Shown piece after piece: positions 28,357 through 38,605 of a stretch of 64,000 nt of DNA. How positions within the stretch are numbered: the first letter of the stretch is position 1; each line of letters starts with the position of its first letter. The notes under the pieces are model-generated. The model ran no database searches. It was not told where the DNA came from and was given only the letters and a program-made list of their open reading frames with translations. A program made the position numbers and the translations under genes. Source of the DNA: Flavobacteriales bacterium UBA1494 (GTDB lineage Bacteria > Bacteroidota > Bacteroidia > Flavobacteriales_E > Vicingaceae); assembly GCA_905182175.1 (NCBI GenBank), contig CAJJAT010000015.1, positions 1 to 64,000 of the forward strand. Reading direction: 5' to 3'.

Positions 28357-31300
28357 ATGAATTGGAACAAAATAATTTTGAGTGCATTCATACTACTTGT
28401 TGGCTTTTCAGCTTGTAAGAAGAATACTCAACCTCAAAAAAAAGAAGGTATTACTGCTACCTACGAAGCCGATTGGAAAACCATTGATAAAATGGAACAA
28501 AAAGGGTTGGGGAATAGCATTGTAACTAAAGTTGATACAATTTTATTAAAAGCACTTGCTGAAGAAAATACAGCTCAAGTTTTTAAAGCCTTAGCCTACC
28601 GGTCGAAGTATTATAACCAACTGATTGAAGAATCGAACTTAAAAATATTCATTCAATATGAAGCGCAAATTGAAAACTCTAAATTTCCATTAAAGCAACT
28701 TTTACATTCTGCCACTGCGGAATTATACAATCAGTATTACATGCAAAATAGATGGGAATTTCAAAGTAGAACTACAACACAAGATTTTAACAAAAAAGAC
28801 CTTCGAACCTGGAGCTTATGTTACATTCTTCAAAAAGTAGATGAACACTATCAGGGTTCACTAACCGAAAAAGAAGATTTATTGAGCTACCCAATTGATA
28901 ATTTAAAGGGCATTTTACATTTACCAGATGCGAAACAATCCAAAAATCAGTTTGATGGAAAAAACTTACAGCCAACGTTGTTTGATTTTTTAGCCAACCG
29001 AGCATTAAATTATTACAAAGTAAATGAAGGCAGAATAACAACTCCGCTAGATGAATTTAAGTTGGATAACCACCCCATTTTTAGTTCTACCCAAGGATTT
29101 TTAAAAATTGACTTTAATAGCAGCGACAAAAGCTCAAACGATTTAAAAACAGCGCTGCTTTATCAGGAATTAATTGATACCCACCAAGACGATAAAAATA
29201 AATCACCATTGCTTCAAATAGAGCTTTCTCGACTAAGACATTACTATTCTACTTCGCAAAGAGCAAAAAAAGACAGTTTATACTTGAACGCGTTAGCCGT
29301 TTTGCAACAAAACTTTAGCGGCAATGAAAATGCAGCAGAAATTCAATATGCAATGGCTAAATACCATTACGACCAAGGTTCAAATTATTCTAACATAGAA
29401 GATGAGAATCACAGATGGAGCCTGAAAAAAGCACATAATATTTGCTCAGTTTCTGCAGATGGCAAATCATACGGAGCAATTCAATGCCAGAATTTAAAGT
29501 CCCAAATCGAGAAAAAAACATTGAGCTTAAGGACTGAGAGAGTCTACTTACCTTCTGAGAAAATTCCATATATAATTGAAGCTAAAAATATTGACAGTCT
29601 TTATTTTAAACTAATTCGAATTCCAAATACAATAGAAGCGCACCAAAAACCAAATGAAAGAGCAGAAAATTATATTAAGCGACTTCGCAATATTACCGGA
29701 CAGCAGGAATGGAAAAAAAGATTAACCAATCCAAAAGACTTTCTAAATCACAGCTATGAGTTTTTATCTAAAAGTTTAGCAACCGGGAAATACATTTTAA
29801 TAGCATCTACCAAATCTGATTTTGCAGATCAAACTGCGATAACAAACTATATCGATTTTCAGGTTAGCGAATTGAGTTCTATTAGTAAAAACGAAAACAA
29901 AGGAATCGTTAATTTTTATGTTTTAAATCGCACAACAGGAAATCTAATCGCTAATACAAAACTGACAAGCTACTATGAAGATTACAATTACAAGAGCAGA
30001 AAAAGTGAACTCAAAATAACTGACGCATATACTACTGATAAAAATGGATTTGCTCAAATTACCTCGAATGAAAGGCGTAGAAATTTTAATGTGCTAGTAA
30101 CTTTCAAAGGAGATACCTTAAACAACGATAACTCGTTCTACTCTAGAAGTTATACTCGCACAAAAAGCAAGGAAATAGTGACCTTTTTATTTACAGACAG
30201 AGCCATATACCGACCGGGGCAAACGATTTATTTTAAAGGAATTATTTTAGAGCGGGGAGGAAAATCAAATAAAATGATGCCCAATTATTTGAGTGGAATA
30301 AGCCTGCAAAATACAAACGCAGAATTGGTTTCAAAACTGGATGTAACAACAAACGACTATGGCTCATACCAAGGAAGCTTTACACTGCCAAGTTCAGGGT
30401 TAAATGGCAGACACTTTTTACGAACGGAAGGTGGAAACCTCTCCATACTAGTGGAGGAATACAAACGACCTACATTCGAAGTTACTCTAAACACCAACAA
30501 GACATCTGCAAAAATTAATCAGGAGATAAGCATAAGTGGAAGCGTGCTTGCCTTTTCAGGCGCAAAGGTTTCCAACGCAAAAGTGAAGTACCGGATTCAA
30601 CGTAAAACAACATTCCCATGGAAGGGATACCGGTGGCAAAAAAATCCACGAACGAAAGATAAAGAAATTGCGAATGGGGAGGTTGTTGCCGATTTTGATG
30701 GCAATTTTATTATCCCCTTTTTTGCAGCAGCCGATGAAGAAATAGCTTCAAAATGGAGCCCAAACTACAACTTCGAAATAACCATCGACGCAACTAGCCC
30801 AAGTGGAGAAACACAAAGTTTAAGCGAAACAATTACACTCGGAACAAAGGAAGTTTACCTTAGCAGCAATTTGAGTGCTAGTTTACAGTTACACGAGCTC
30901 AAAAATTTTATTATTCATGCAAGAAACATTAAAGGTATCGAGTTAAGCCAAAAGCTAAATTATACGTTATACGTACTTAGGTCATCTAAAACACTCCAAA
31001 GAATAACCTACTGGAAGACTGCTGAATATTCTGAAAATAAACTTCAAGCGAAAGCAAACAATAAATTACATGAGTTTGAAAGAGGGCCTGCATTGCTCAA
31101 AGGCATTATAAATAGCAATAGTAAAAGCGACATAATTGGCAATTTACCTGTTGGTGCTTATGAATTAGTGGCCACAACAATGAATGGTGAAGCATCTGAA
31201 TTTAAACACCGATTTGAGTTATTTGATGAGAATTCTAAACAACTTGCGATTCAACATTCATTTGACTTTAAGCCAATAAAGATGGAAGCTGAGCCTGGAG

Positions 31301-34300
31301 AAGAGGCTATTTTTATAATTGGATCGAGTTTAAAAGATGTTAAACTGCTGTATGAAATAAATTTAGGTGGAAAGCGAATTTCTCAGAAATGGATTGCACT
31401 AGACAAGGAGCAGCGAAAGATTACTGTTCCCATTAAAGAAAGTTACAGAGGCGGAATTCAAGTGAGTTTTATCGGGGTTTATAACAATAGAGAAATATCT
31501 GTGACTAGACATATTTCTGTACCTTTCAGCAACAAAAGATTAAAGCTGACTATAGGAACCTATAGAGATAAGGTGCAACCCGGAGGCAAGGAAAAATGGA
31601 CCATGACGATTACAGGGTTAAATGACGAAAAACTAGCTGCTGAATTATTAGCAGGTATGTATGACCAATCTTTAGATCAATTCAAAACCCAAGATTGGAA
31701 TATGAGCTTGCACAGCAAAAACCAGAACACAAATTCTTGGCAGACAGATGGTACTTTTTGGCTGAAAGGCGCTTCACCATTTGGAAATAGAAGAAATTAC
31801 AATCAAATACCTAAACGAGTTTTTCCATATTTGAATTGGTTTGGATTTAGTGTGAATGGACATATTAATGGTGTTAGATTTATCGATGGAGTAACAATGC
31901 AGAAAAGCGCTCGATTTGAATCTGAGCCAATGATGGCGGGCATTGAGTTAGATGATATGTCATCAGAAGAAGTACTTAACATTATAGATTATCATATTGA
32001 TTTAAAAGAAACTAACCCTATCCAAGAGAAGCTTTTAATTAAAATAGCAGAAGAATCATCTAACTTTACAAATGCTATCCGCTCCGACTTCAGAGAAACT
32101 GCTTTTTTCTACCCACAATTAAGAACGGATAAAAATGGAAGTGTTAGTTTCGAATTCGAAATGCCTGCTGCTTTTACCAAATGGAAATTTAGAGCCTTGG
32201 CGCACACCAAGAATTTAAAAGTTGGAACAACAGAAACCTCCATTCAAACACAGAAAGAATTAATGGTTTCTCCTACTGTCCCTCGCTTTTTTAGAGAAGG
32301 AGATCAACTAAATTTAAAGGTACTGGTAACCAACTTGAGCGAAAAACCACAAAATGGAACTGCTAAAATTCGATTCTTTGATGCTTTTACCAATGAGGCC
32401 ATCAACATTGCCAACGGTTCCGCTGCTGACCAAAAATTCAATCTTTTTTCAGGAAAGAATGCGGCATTAACATGGAGCGTGAGCATTCCAAATGGCATTC
32501 AAGCCCTTAAATACAAAGTAACCGCCAATTCAGAAAGCTTTAGTGATGGAGAGGGAAGAGTTATTCCAGTTTTACCGAATAGAAAGCTAGTGTCGGAATC
32601 TCTTCCACTGGCAATAAGAGGCAACCAACAAAAACAGTTTGTTTTTGAGAAGCTAGTCAACAACAATTCCAAAACGTTGACGCACGAATCGTTTACGCTT
32701 GAATTGACTTCTAACCCTGCGTGGTATGCCGTGCAAGCATTGCCTTATGTTGTAGAATCTACATCAGAGTGCTCAGAACAAGTCTTCACTCGCTTGTACG
32801 CTAACCTTTTGGCTCAAAAAATTGCCACAAGTAATCCTAGAATTAAGGAGGTTTTCGAACTGTGGAAGGGATTAGATTCAAAAGAATTGACTTCTAAATT
32901 AATGCAAAACCAAGAATTAAAAAGCATTTTAATTGAAGAAACGCCCTGGTTGCAGCAAGCAAAATCAGAGACGGAACAGAAAAAACGAATTGCCTTACTG
33001 TTTGATTTCAATAAAATGGCAGCAGAAAAAGCTGCTGCACTTAAAAAACTACAGGAACTACAACTGCCCAATGGCGGCTGGGCTTGGTACAAAGGCATGC
33101 GCCACAATAGATACATCACCCAATATATAATTGAAGGTTTCGGACACTTAAAGCAATTGGGAGTCGACCTTTCATCTGAACCGGGTATGGATGCTCTAGT
33201 GAATAACGGCCTCAATTATTTAGACAAACGAATTAATGAAGATTATGATCGATTAAAAGCAAACAGCGAAGACCTTTCAAGAAACCATTTAAATCAAACT
33301 CAGATTCATTATTTGTATACCAGAAGTTTCTTTTTAGAAAAGGGTGCTCCAAAAAATTCTACCGCGATGGATTATTACTTAAAACAAGCGGAGCAATATT
33401 GGTTGGAGCGCAATTTATACATGAAAGGAATGCAAGCGCTAACGCTAAGAAGGTTCAACCCAGCTTCAAAAACTCCAAAGGATATTGTTGCTTCACTGCG
33501 AGATAATGCTTTGCAAACTGAGCAAATGGGGATATATTGGAAAGAAAATCAAGCTGGATATTATTGGCACAGTTCCCCCATAGAGACTCAGGCCATGATG
33601 GTGGAAGTTTTTCATGAAGTAGCAAAAGACAAAAATACAGTTGAAGAATTGCGCATTTGGTTGTTGAAAGAAAAGCAAACACAAATGTGGTCCAATTCTA
33701 AGGCGACTGCATTGGCCTGTTATGCCCTTTTAATTGACAATGTAACATCATTAGCTAGTGGGTCAGATGTTTTAATCAAAGTTGGCAAGCAACAATTCAC
33801 CCCAACAGATTTAGAGGCCGGAACAGGCTACTTCAGACAAGTTTGGACAAAAAGCGAGGTTCAAGCAGAGTTGGGTTCAATCCAAATTAAAAAAGCGTCT
33901 GATGGCATTGCTTGGGGCGCCGCTTACTGGCAGTATTACGAAAACATAGACAAAATAACTTCATCGGAAGTGGAAGATTTCTCAGTGTCGAAAACTATTT
34001 TTAAAGTGGTAATTAATAGCAACGGAGAGAAGATGATACCAATTGATACTTCAGGAATTGAAATAGGAGATAAAATTAGAGTTCGACTGAGAATTGAGTC
34101 TAAACGAAATTTAGAGTTTGTGCATGTAAAAGACATGAGAGCTTCCGGTTTTGAGCCGACCAATGTAATTTCTAGATACAAATACCAAGACGGCTTAGGT
34201 TACTATCAAACCACAAAGGATGCCTCTACGAGCTTTTTTATGGACCGAGTAAACACAGGCGTATATGTTTTCGAATATGATTTACGAGCGACAGTAAGTG

Positions 34301-34395
34301 GAGAGTTTTCAAATGGAGTATGTACCTTACAATGTCAATATGCTCCTGAGTTTTCTACCCATAGTGAGGGTAAAAGGCTAAGCATTCAAGATTAA
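28357..34395 (+). CDS. Large alpha-2-macroglobulin family lipoprotein
   Basis: A 2012-residue protein. The start at 28357 (MNWNKIILSAFILLVGF) was preferred over an upstream TTG at 28312 because it gives a normal lipoprotein signal ending in FSAC. The layout fits bacterial alpha-2-macroglobulins: a helical N-terminal part, macroglobulin beta domains (RAIYRPGQTIYFKGI is a typical MG segment), the motif TAFFYPQLRTDKNGSVSFEF before the bait/CUB part, and a thioester-type CSEQ with its cysteine at residue 1472, followed by the alpha-helical thioester domain (GGWAWYKGMRHNRYITQYI). The family traps proteases in the periplasm. It is followed 38 nt later by a small lipoprotein gene. Confidence 0.93.
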   Translation: MNWNKIILSAFILLVGFSACKKNTQPQKKEGITATYEADWKTIDKMEQKGLGNSIVTKVDTILLKALAEENTAQVFKALAYRSKYYNQLIEESNLKIFIQYEAQIENSKFPLKQLLHSATAELYNQYYMQNRWEFQSRTTTQDFNKKDLRTWSLCYILQKVDEHYQGSLTEKEDLLSYPIDNLKGILHLPDAKQSKNQFDGKNLQPTLFDFLANRALNYYKVNEGRITTPLDEFKLDNHPIFSSTQGFLKIDFNSSDKSSNDLKTALLYQELIDTHQDDKNKSPLLQIELSRLRHYYSTSQRAKKDSLYLNALAVLQQNFSGNENAAEIQYAMAKYHYDQGSNYSNIEDENHRWSLKKAHNICSVSADGKSYGAIQCQNLKSQIEKKTLSLRTERVYLPSEKIPYIIEAKNIDSLYFKLIRIPNTIEAHQKPNERAENYIKRLRNITGQQEWKKRLTNPKDFLNHSYEFLSKSLATGKYILIASTKSDFADQTAITNYIDFQVSELSSISKNENKGIVNFYVLNRTTGNLIANTKLTSYYEDYNYKSRKSELKITDAYTTDKNGFAQITSNERRRNFNVLVTFKGDTLNNDNSFYSRSYTRTKSKEIVTFLFTDRAIYRPGQTIYFKGIILERGGKSNKMMPNYLSGISLQNTNAELVSKLDVTTNDYGSYQGSFTLPSSGLNGRHFLRTEGGNLSILVEEYKRPTFEVTLNTNKTSAKINQEISISGSVLAFSGAKVSNAKVKYRIQRKTTFPWKGYRWQKNPRTKDKEIANGEVVADFDGNFIIPFFAAADEEIASKWSPNYNFEITIDATSPSGETQSLSETITLGTKEVYLSSNLSASLQLHELKNFIIHARNIKGIELSQKLNYTLYVLRSSKTLQRITYWKTAEYSENKLQAKANNKLHEFERGPALLKGIINSNSKSDIIGNLPVGAYELVATTMNGEASEFKHRFELFDENSKQLAIQHSFDFKPIKMEAEPGEEAIFIIGSSLKDVKLLYEINLGGKRISQKWIALDKEQRKITVPIKESYRGGIQVSFIGVYNNREISVTRHISVPFSNKRLKLTIGTYRDKVQPGGKEKWTMTITGLNDEKLAAELLAGMYDQSLDQFKTQDWNMSLHSKNQNTNSWQTDGTFWLKGASPFGNRRNYNQIPKRVFPYLNWFGFSVNGHINGVRFIDGVTMQKSARFESEPMMAGIELDDMSSEEVLNIIDYHIDLKETNPIQEKLLIKIAEESSNFTNAIRSDFRETAFFYPQLRTDKNGSVSFEFEMPAAFTKWKFRALAHTKNLKVGTTETSIQTQKELMVSPTVPRFFREGDQLNLKVLVTNLSEKPQNGTAKIRFFDAFTNEAINIANGSAADQKFNLFSGKNAALTWSVSIPNGIQALKYKVTANSESFSDGEGRVIPVLPNRKLVSESLPLAIRGNQQKQFVFEKLVNNNSKTLTHESFTLELTSNPAWYAVQALPYVVESTSECSEQVFTRLYANLLAQKIATSNPRIKEVFELWKGLDSKELTSKLMQNQELKSILIEETPWLQQAKSETEQKKRIALLFDFNKMAAEKAAALKKLQELQLPNGGWAWYKGMRHNRYITQYIIEGFGHLKQLGVDLSSEPGMDALVNNGLNYLDKRINEDYDRLKANSEDLSRNHLNQTQIHYLYTRSFFLEKGAPKNSTAMDYYLKQAEQYWLERNLYMKGMQALTLRRFNPASKTPKDIVASLRDNALQTEQMGIYWKENQAGYYWHSSPIETQAMMVEVFHEVAKDKNTVEELRIWLLKEKQTQMWSNSKATALACYALLIDNVTSLASGSDVLIKVGKQQFTPTDLEAGTGYFRQVWTKSEVQAELGSIQIKKASDGIAWGAAYWQYYENIDKITSSEVEDFSVSKTIFKVVINSNGEKMIPIDTSGIEIGDKIRVRLRIESKRNLEFVHVKDMRASGFEPTNVISRYKYQDGLGYYQTTKDASTSFFMDRVNTGVYVFEYDLRATVSGEFSNGVCTLQCQYAPEFSTHSEGKRLSIQD

Positions 34396-34409
34396 TGCAT
34401 CAGCTTTCT

Positions 34410-34417
34410 TACATTTG
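34410..34417 (+). promoter_or_regulatory. Candidate -7 element upstream of the small lipoprotein gene
   Basis: TACATTTG is an exact TAnnTTTG match in the 38-nt space between the macroglobulin stop and the next start. No well-spaced TTG precedes it, so the lipoprotein may also be read through from the gene before. Confidence 0.35.
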
Positions 34418-34433
34418 AGAAAAATTCAACTTA

Positions 34434-34991
34434 ATGAACATGAAAAAATTGCAATTTATTGGTGCTCTCGTTATCGCTGTTAGTTTTGTTGCTTGCGGCG
34501 GCGATGCAAAGTCAACAGATACATCAAGTCCTGAGACAACCGAACCTGCTGAAACCAAAGTAGAAGATTACAAGGGAATGGAATTAGCTAATTTGTCAGA
34601 TTACGGAGTGGATGGCAGTTTACAAATTCCAGACAAAAGTAAAGGGCCCCAGAAAATTCAAACCTCATCAATAGAGAGTATTGAGATTATGGTTGGAAAT
34701 GCTTTCGGTATTGAGGTTATACCATTTGGGCAAACGGTTGCTGAAAAAAAGACAGAATTAGATGGAGATTTGGTGTATCGTATCGAATACATAGAAGAAA
34801 CCCCTGAAAAACTCCTTTACAAAAAAACTATTAAAGACAGTGATATAGATCCTGAATTTCATTTTTATTTAACGAAAAATCTCAATGGCGAACTGTTTTC
34901 TGTTCAAAGTTTAAATAAAGTCTACAAGCAAAAGTGGGTGGAAAAAATGATAGTTTCTGCTGAAAGTTTAACAGCAAATAACCCTGCGTAA
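34434..34991 (+). CDS. Small lipoprotein of unknown function
   Basis: A 185-residue protein with a lipoprotein signal (MKKLQFIGALVIAVSFVAC; the second ATG at 34440 is an equally good start). The lipobox is followed by a Gly/Asp/Thr/Glu-rich linker and then a compact domain with alternating strands and many charged residues (for example LVYRIEYIEETPEKLLYKK). I do not recognise the fold. It follows the alpha-2-macroglobulin gene and may be co-expressed with it, though whether they interact is unknown. Confidence 0.75.
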   Translation: MNMKKLQFIGALVIAVSFVACGGDAKSTDTSSPETTEPAETKVEDYKGMELANLSDYGVDGSLQIPDKSKGPQKIQTSSIESIEIMVGNAFGIEVIPFGQTVAEKKTELDGDLVYRIEYIEETPEKLLYKKTIKDSDIDPEFHFYLTKNLNGELFSVQSLNKVYKQKWVEKMIVSAESLTANNPA

Positions 34992-35009
34992 ACGAAACAA
35001 TAGAACACA

Positions 35010-35047
35010 AAAAACCCAAAATACGCCCAGGGGTACTTTGGGTTTTT
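35010..35047. terminator. Bidirectional terminator between lipoprotein and UspA genes
   Basis: AAAAACCCAAA (35010-35020) pairs with TTTGGGTTTTT (35037-35047), with A- and T-runs on both sides. It lies between two convergent genes that end at 34991 and 35070, so it serves both. Confidence 0.88.
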
Positions 35048-35069
35048 ATATTTAATATTAGTGTGTCTG

Positions 35070-35897
35070 CTATCCGAAATGTTCTGGGACGAATATTTGA
35101 GAGGGGTTCATTACAATTACTGGAATTTGAAATTTATTATTCAACACCTCGATTTCTCCGCTTCCTTTAAACAAGTCAGGTAAAAACCCACCATCTCCAG
35201 AGGCATTTACAATTGCAATCATGTCTGCATCAATATCGCTAGAATAATCTAATAATTGTGGGATAAAATTGCCATGCTCTGGGGCTATTTCTACTTCATA
35301 TTTCACTTTACGCTCCGTAAAATACTGCTTTGCAAAAGTCAACTCTCGCTTCACTTTCGTTGCAATAAATTCATCATTTTCATTCGAAATGAAAATATGA
35401 ATCGTGGCATCAAAATGCCTTGCAATACTTGCGGTAATTGAAAGTTTTGACTTTGTTTCTTGAGAAAACTTAATTGGCAGTACTAAATCTTTAATACTCC
35501 CTTTAGATTTGTTTCCTTGATTTACGATAAACGGTAACTTAGAGTGGCCAATTACTTTTAACGCATAACTCCCTGTTAAATGCTGAATTCCTTTGATTCC
35601 ATGAGTACCCATTACCACAAGCATTGCCCCAATTTCCTCTCCTACTTCAGGAATTCTATCAAAAATACTTCCTTTTCTAATTTCAAAAGAAACTAAAACA
35701 CTGTGGGTGTTGGATGCGTTTTTCGTTAATTCTGTTAGTCTAGTTTCAGCCTCACTTCGAGCTTTTTCACTTGAAATGACATGAAGTAATACTACTTCGC
35801 CCTTAAAACTTTTTGCTACAGTTGCAGCATGCGAAATGGCACTGTCAGCCACATCAGAGAAGTCGTGCGGTACTAAAACTTTGTACATGTTTGCCAT
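35070..35897 (-). CDS. Universal stress protein, UspA family
   Basis: A 275-residue protein of two Usp-like units. The first begins MYKVLVPHDFSDVADSAISH (the ATG three codons in is also plausible) and carries the ATP-binding signature GTHGIKG plus a downstream Gly-Ser (LTGSYALKVIGHSKLPFIVN). The second (KDLVLPIKFSQETKSKLS...) lacks the full glycine-rich loop and is probably non-nucleotide-binding. It is a single gene with a well-spaced promoter. Confidence 0.88.
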   Translation of the reverse strand: MANMYKVLVPHDFSDVADSAISHAATVAKSFKGEVVLLHVISSEKARSEAETRLTELTKNASNTHSVLVSFEIRKGSIFDRIPEVGEEIGAMLVVMGTHGIKGIQHLTGSYALKVIGHSKLPFIVNQGNKSKGSIKDLVLPIKFSQETKSKLSITASIARHFDATIHIFISNENDEFIATKVKRELTFAKQYFTERKVKYEVEIAPEHGNFIPQLLDYSSDIDADMIAIVNASGDGGFLPDLFKGSGEIEVLNNKFQIPVIVMNPSQIFVPEHFG

Positions 35898-35923
35898 AGA
35901 GTAATTCTTTTAATTAAGGACTT

Positions 35924-35953
35924 CAAATATACCTATTCTATTAAAATATGCAA
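35924..35953 (-). promoter_or_regulatory. Promoter of the UspA gene
   Basis: The minus strand has TTG (35951-35953), a 19-nt spacer and TATATTTG (35924-35931), an ideal Bacteroidota promoter. The start codon is 27 nt downstream of the -7 box. Confidence 0.7.
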
Positions 35954-35980
35954 GAAGCATGTTCTAAAGAATTGACTTTC

Positions 35981-36998
35981 CTATTTATTTTGCAAAACTA
36001 GCACGATTTTGTTAAAATCTGCTGCTGCATTAATAACCTTCTGGTATTCTTCAAATCTTTCCTTTGGATAAATAATTTCAGTATAATATTCTTCACTTGT
36101 TACCGTAACTACATATTTATCAATATTATATTCAGAATTAAATAATATATTTATATCTTCAGCCTCGCCAAATTTACAGCTTATTTTAAGGTCATCTATA
36201 TTTTTAATCTCATATCCTGCAGGCACGTTAAACTTAATTAACCTAGTATACCTTCTTGAATTTTCCGATTCTACATCGAATTGTCGCTTTTTATCTTGGT
36301 ACATTTCCATTTGTTGTCCAATCAAGAATCCGAGTTTGAACAGGTAATCTTCTCCAGCCCTCTCAACGAATGAGTGCTCTTATGTCTCAAAGCGGTAAAT
36401 AAGTGGCTTTGATCCAAAATCTTACCCCCGTATTCCTAGTTCAACCTCATCTGCCTCCATCTCTTCATTAACCATTTTCACCATAGCTTTTTTCACATTT
36501 TTTATGGCTTTCTCATCCATTAAACGAAAGTAAGGTTGAAAAAATTGCACAGAATACCCAGATGAAGTTTTTTGAAACTTAATATTAGGCTGAGCTATAT
36601 CCTCTGCAAAATCAATGTTAACCTCTATGTCGTCACTCGACATGCTATACAGCAGTGCATCAATAAGTTTTACTTTCCCAATTGGGCATGACAACATCTC
36701 CTACTTCGACCCTTTTAATAAGTAAACCATTGTTATGCATCCATTCACTCGGGACTATTGGCGCTCTCAAGTACTTTTCGTCAGGTGCAAGAAATATATT
36801 TTACTTAGGAAAGTATATTAAATAATTGTCAAGAAAAAAATAGGCTTCAAACTTCGAATCAAATCTAATTTCCATTCTATCAGTCGTTAGAACAATCTCA
36901 TTCTTGATTTCTGCAATGTCCAACAGAGCTAAATGCAAACGCGTTATACCTGTTGAGTTTGCAGCTTTTTCCTCCACTATAAAATCTATTTTCGCCAA
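35981..36998 (-). pseudogene. Broken C-terminal part of a DUF3857/transglutaminase-like protein
   Basis: Three consecutive minus-strand frames form one protein interrupted by stops. Reading from 36998: GITRLHLALLDIAEIKNEIV, FFLDNYLIYFPK, a TAA, then KYLRAPIVPSEWMHNNGLL, a frameshift near 36670, then SVQFFQPYFRLMDEKAIKN, a TAA at 36422, DFGSKPLIYRFET, another TAA, and FVERAGEDYLFKLGFLIG running on to INAAADFNKIVLVL and the natural stop. The last segments are in one frame. The layout (YLIYFP then a catalytic-type region, ending in the VINAAADFN type of C terminus) resembles the C-terminal part of DUF3857 proteins that carry a transglutaminase-like domain. No intact copy was seen in the window. 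Confidence 0.75.
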
Positions 36999-37032
36999 AT
37001 ATGGATTCGGAAGTTCAACAACTTATAAATTA

Positions 37033-37545
37033 GACTACAAGTAATTTTCAATCCCTTTTATTTTCTTCAAATCTCCTTCAATTTTTTTGAGATTTAATTC
37101 TTTCCCAATTTTTGAGATCTTCTTTAGTTCTGACTTAGAGCACTCTGGATATAAATTTGCATAAACGTTTCTAGAAGAATTTCCTCACGAAGTTAAGTCT
37201 CCTGTATTCTTTGCTAAATTTCGGTTGATTTTATATAAAACACCTTGCTACACCACATCTTCAAACATTGTTGGTTGTCGAAGAACTGCTGCAACTAAAT
37301 CAATTAAAATCATCCATCTATTCCACTGTGAAGCTGCAGCATCCTCCTTTACAACAGAGGCTTTATTAATTGATTTGAAAGCAAACTCTAAATAGTCAGG
37401 ACAAATCAATGCAAACTGCTGATCATACCGGACAACGTCTTCTTGTAAATTGATTAAACTCCCATAGTAATTCAGGTCGGTGTTTTCTGTAAGTTGCAGT
37501 TTCGATAATACTCTCCTTTTCCAAACCTTCTAAGGCAAAATAGTT
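37033..37545 (-). pseudogene. Decayed gene of unknown function with in-frame stops
   Basis: The minus strand contains NYFALEGLEKESIIETATY in one frame, then after a frameshift DQQFALICPDYLEFAFKSIN, ASQWNRWMILIDLVAAVLRQ and PTMFEDVV, a TAG, QGVLYKINRNLAKNTGDLTS, a TGA, and NVYANLYPECSKSELKKISK to a final TAG at 37033. The frame after the shift is constant through both stops, so these are recent lesions. The C-terminal half is lysine-rich and helical. I do not recognise the family. It lies upstream, in reading direction, of the broken DUF3857-like gene and may have been its operon partner. Confidence 0.7.
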
Positions 37546-37610
37546 CACTAAATGCTACTAAAAAAAGAAAATATTTGATAAAAATTTCAAAAGCAACAAG
37601 ACACAAAAAG

Positions 37611-37634
37611 ACCACTCCAAATATTCGGAATGGT
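37611..37634 (-). terminator. Terminator after the PfkB kinase gene
   Basis: On the minus strand ACCATTCC pairs with GGAGTGGT (one U-G pair), followed directly by CTTTTTGTGT. It lies 37 nt after the stop of the kinase gene at 37671 and separates it from the decayed genes. Confidence 0.7.
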
Positions 37635-37670
37635 TAGAATTTTATAAAAAATATTTTTTTACAAGGTATT

Positions 37671-38591
37671 TTATATTGTAATGTCAAATTGAACTAAATT
37701 AACAAATTGCTGAATTCTTGTTCCTACCTCCTCGTCCGTTAATCCAACCATTCTTTCTGTTCCAAATTTTTCAACAGAAAAAGAAGCGAGTGCACTTCCG
37801 TGAATTAATGCCCTTTTCATGTTGTCAAAAGAAATATTATCAGTAGCAGCTAAATAACCAATAAATCCGCCTGCAAAAGTATCTCCCGCTCCTGTTGGGT
37901 CAAACACATCTTCTAAAGGCAAAGCAGGTGCATAAAACACTTCCTCTCTGTAAAACAATAGCGCTCCATGCTCCCCCTTTTTGATAATAACGAATTTTGG
38001 GCCCATTTCCATAATTTTCTTAGCAGCCTTTACTAAAGAATACTCTTCAGAAAGTTGACGAGCTTCTTCATCATTAATAGAAATTACATCTACCAACTTT
38101 AAGGTTTCCTTCAATTGTGGCATCATAATGTCCATCCAGAAGTTCATCGTATCCATCACGATTAATTTTGGGCGGTTTTTCATTCTTTCAACTACGGTTT
38201 TTTGGACCATTGGCACCAAATTTCCAAGCATTAAATACTTGCAATCTTGGTACTCTTCAGGAATAATTGGATCAAAATTTTCTAATACGTTCAACTGAGT
38301 GTCTAACGTATCTCTTGTATTCATGTCGTTGTGATATTTTCCAGACCAGAAAAAAGTCTTTTCTCCTTTCTTCACTTGCAATCCTTTTGTGTTCACTCCA
38401 TGCTCCTCTAGCATAGTAATGTATTCCACTGGAAAGTCTTCACCAACTACAGATACAACGTTTACTTTTTTTACAAGCTTGGTAGCTGATAGCCCAATAT
38501 AGGTTGCTGCACCACCTAAAATTTTATCTGTTTTTCCAAATGGGGTTTCTATAGCATCAAAGGCTACTGTTCCAATAGTTAATAAACTCAT
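37671..38591 (-). CDS. PfkB-family sugar or nucleoside kinase
   Basis: A 306-residue ribokinase-superfamily protein. The C-terminal signature DPTGAGDTFAGGFIGYLA (about residues 244-261) includes the catalytic Asp of GAGD, and the N-terminal glycine-rich GGAATYIGLSATKL is the sugar-binding part. The middle contains NDEEARQLSEE, a typical PfkB segment. Substrate is not decided. It is a paralogue of the next gene upstream (38807-39799), and both carry the same promoter box, so they are probably regulated alike. Confidence 0.85.
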   Translation of the reverse strand: MSLLTIGTVAFDAIETPFGKTDKILGGAATYIGLSATKLVKKVNVVSVVGEDFPVEYITMLEEHGVNTKGLQVKKGEKTFFWSGKYHNDMNTRDTLDTQLNVLENFDPIIPEEYQDCKYLMLGNLVPMVQKTVVERMKNRPKLIVMDTMNFWMDIMMPQLKETLKLVDVISINDEEARQLSEEYSLVKAAKKIMEMGPKFVIIKKGEHGALLFYREEVFYAPALPLEDVFDPTGAGDTFAGGFIGYLAATDNISFDNMKRALIHGSALASFSVEKFGTERMVGLTDEEVGTRIQQFVNLVQFDITI

Positions 38592-38605
38592 CTAATCTTT
38601 ACTTG

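Noticed and set aside
36422-36697. 91-codon frame as a stand-alone hypothetical gene
   Set aside because: It is in the same frame as the next segment across two stops and joins the neighbouring DUF3857-like remnant, so it is a piece of that pseudogene.
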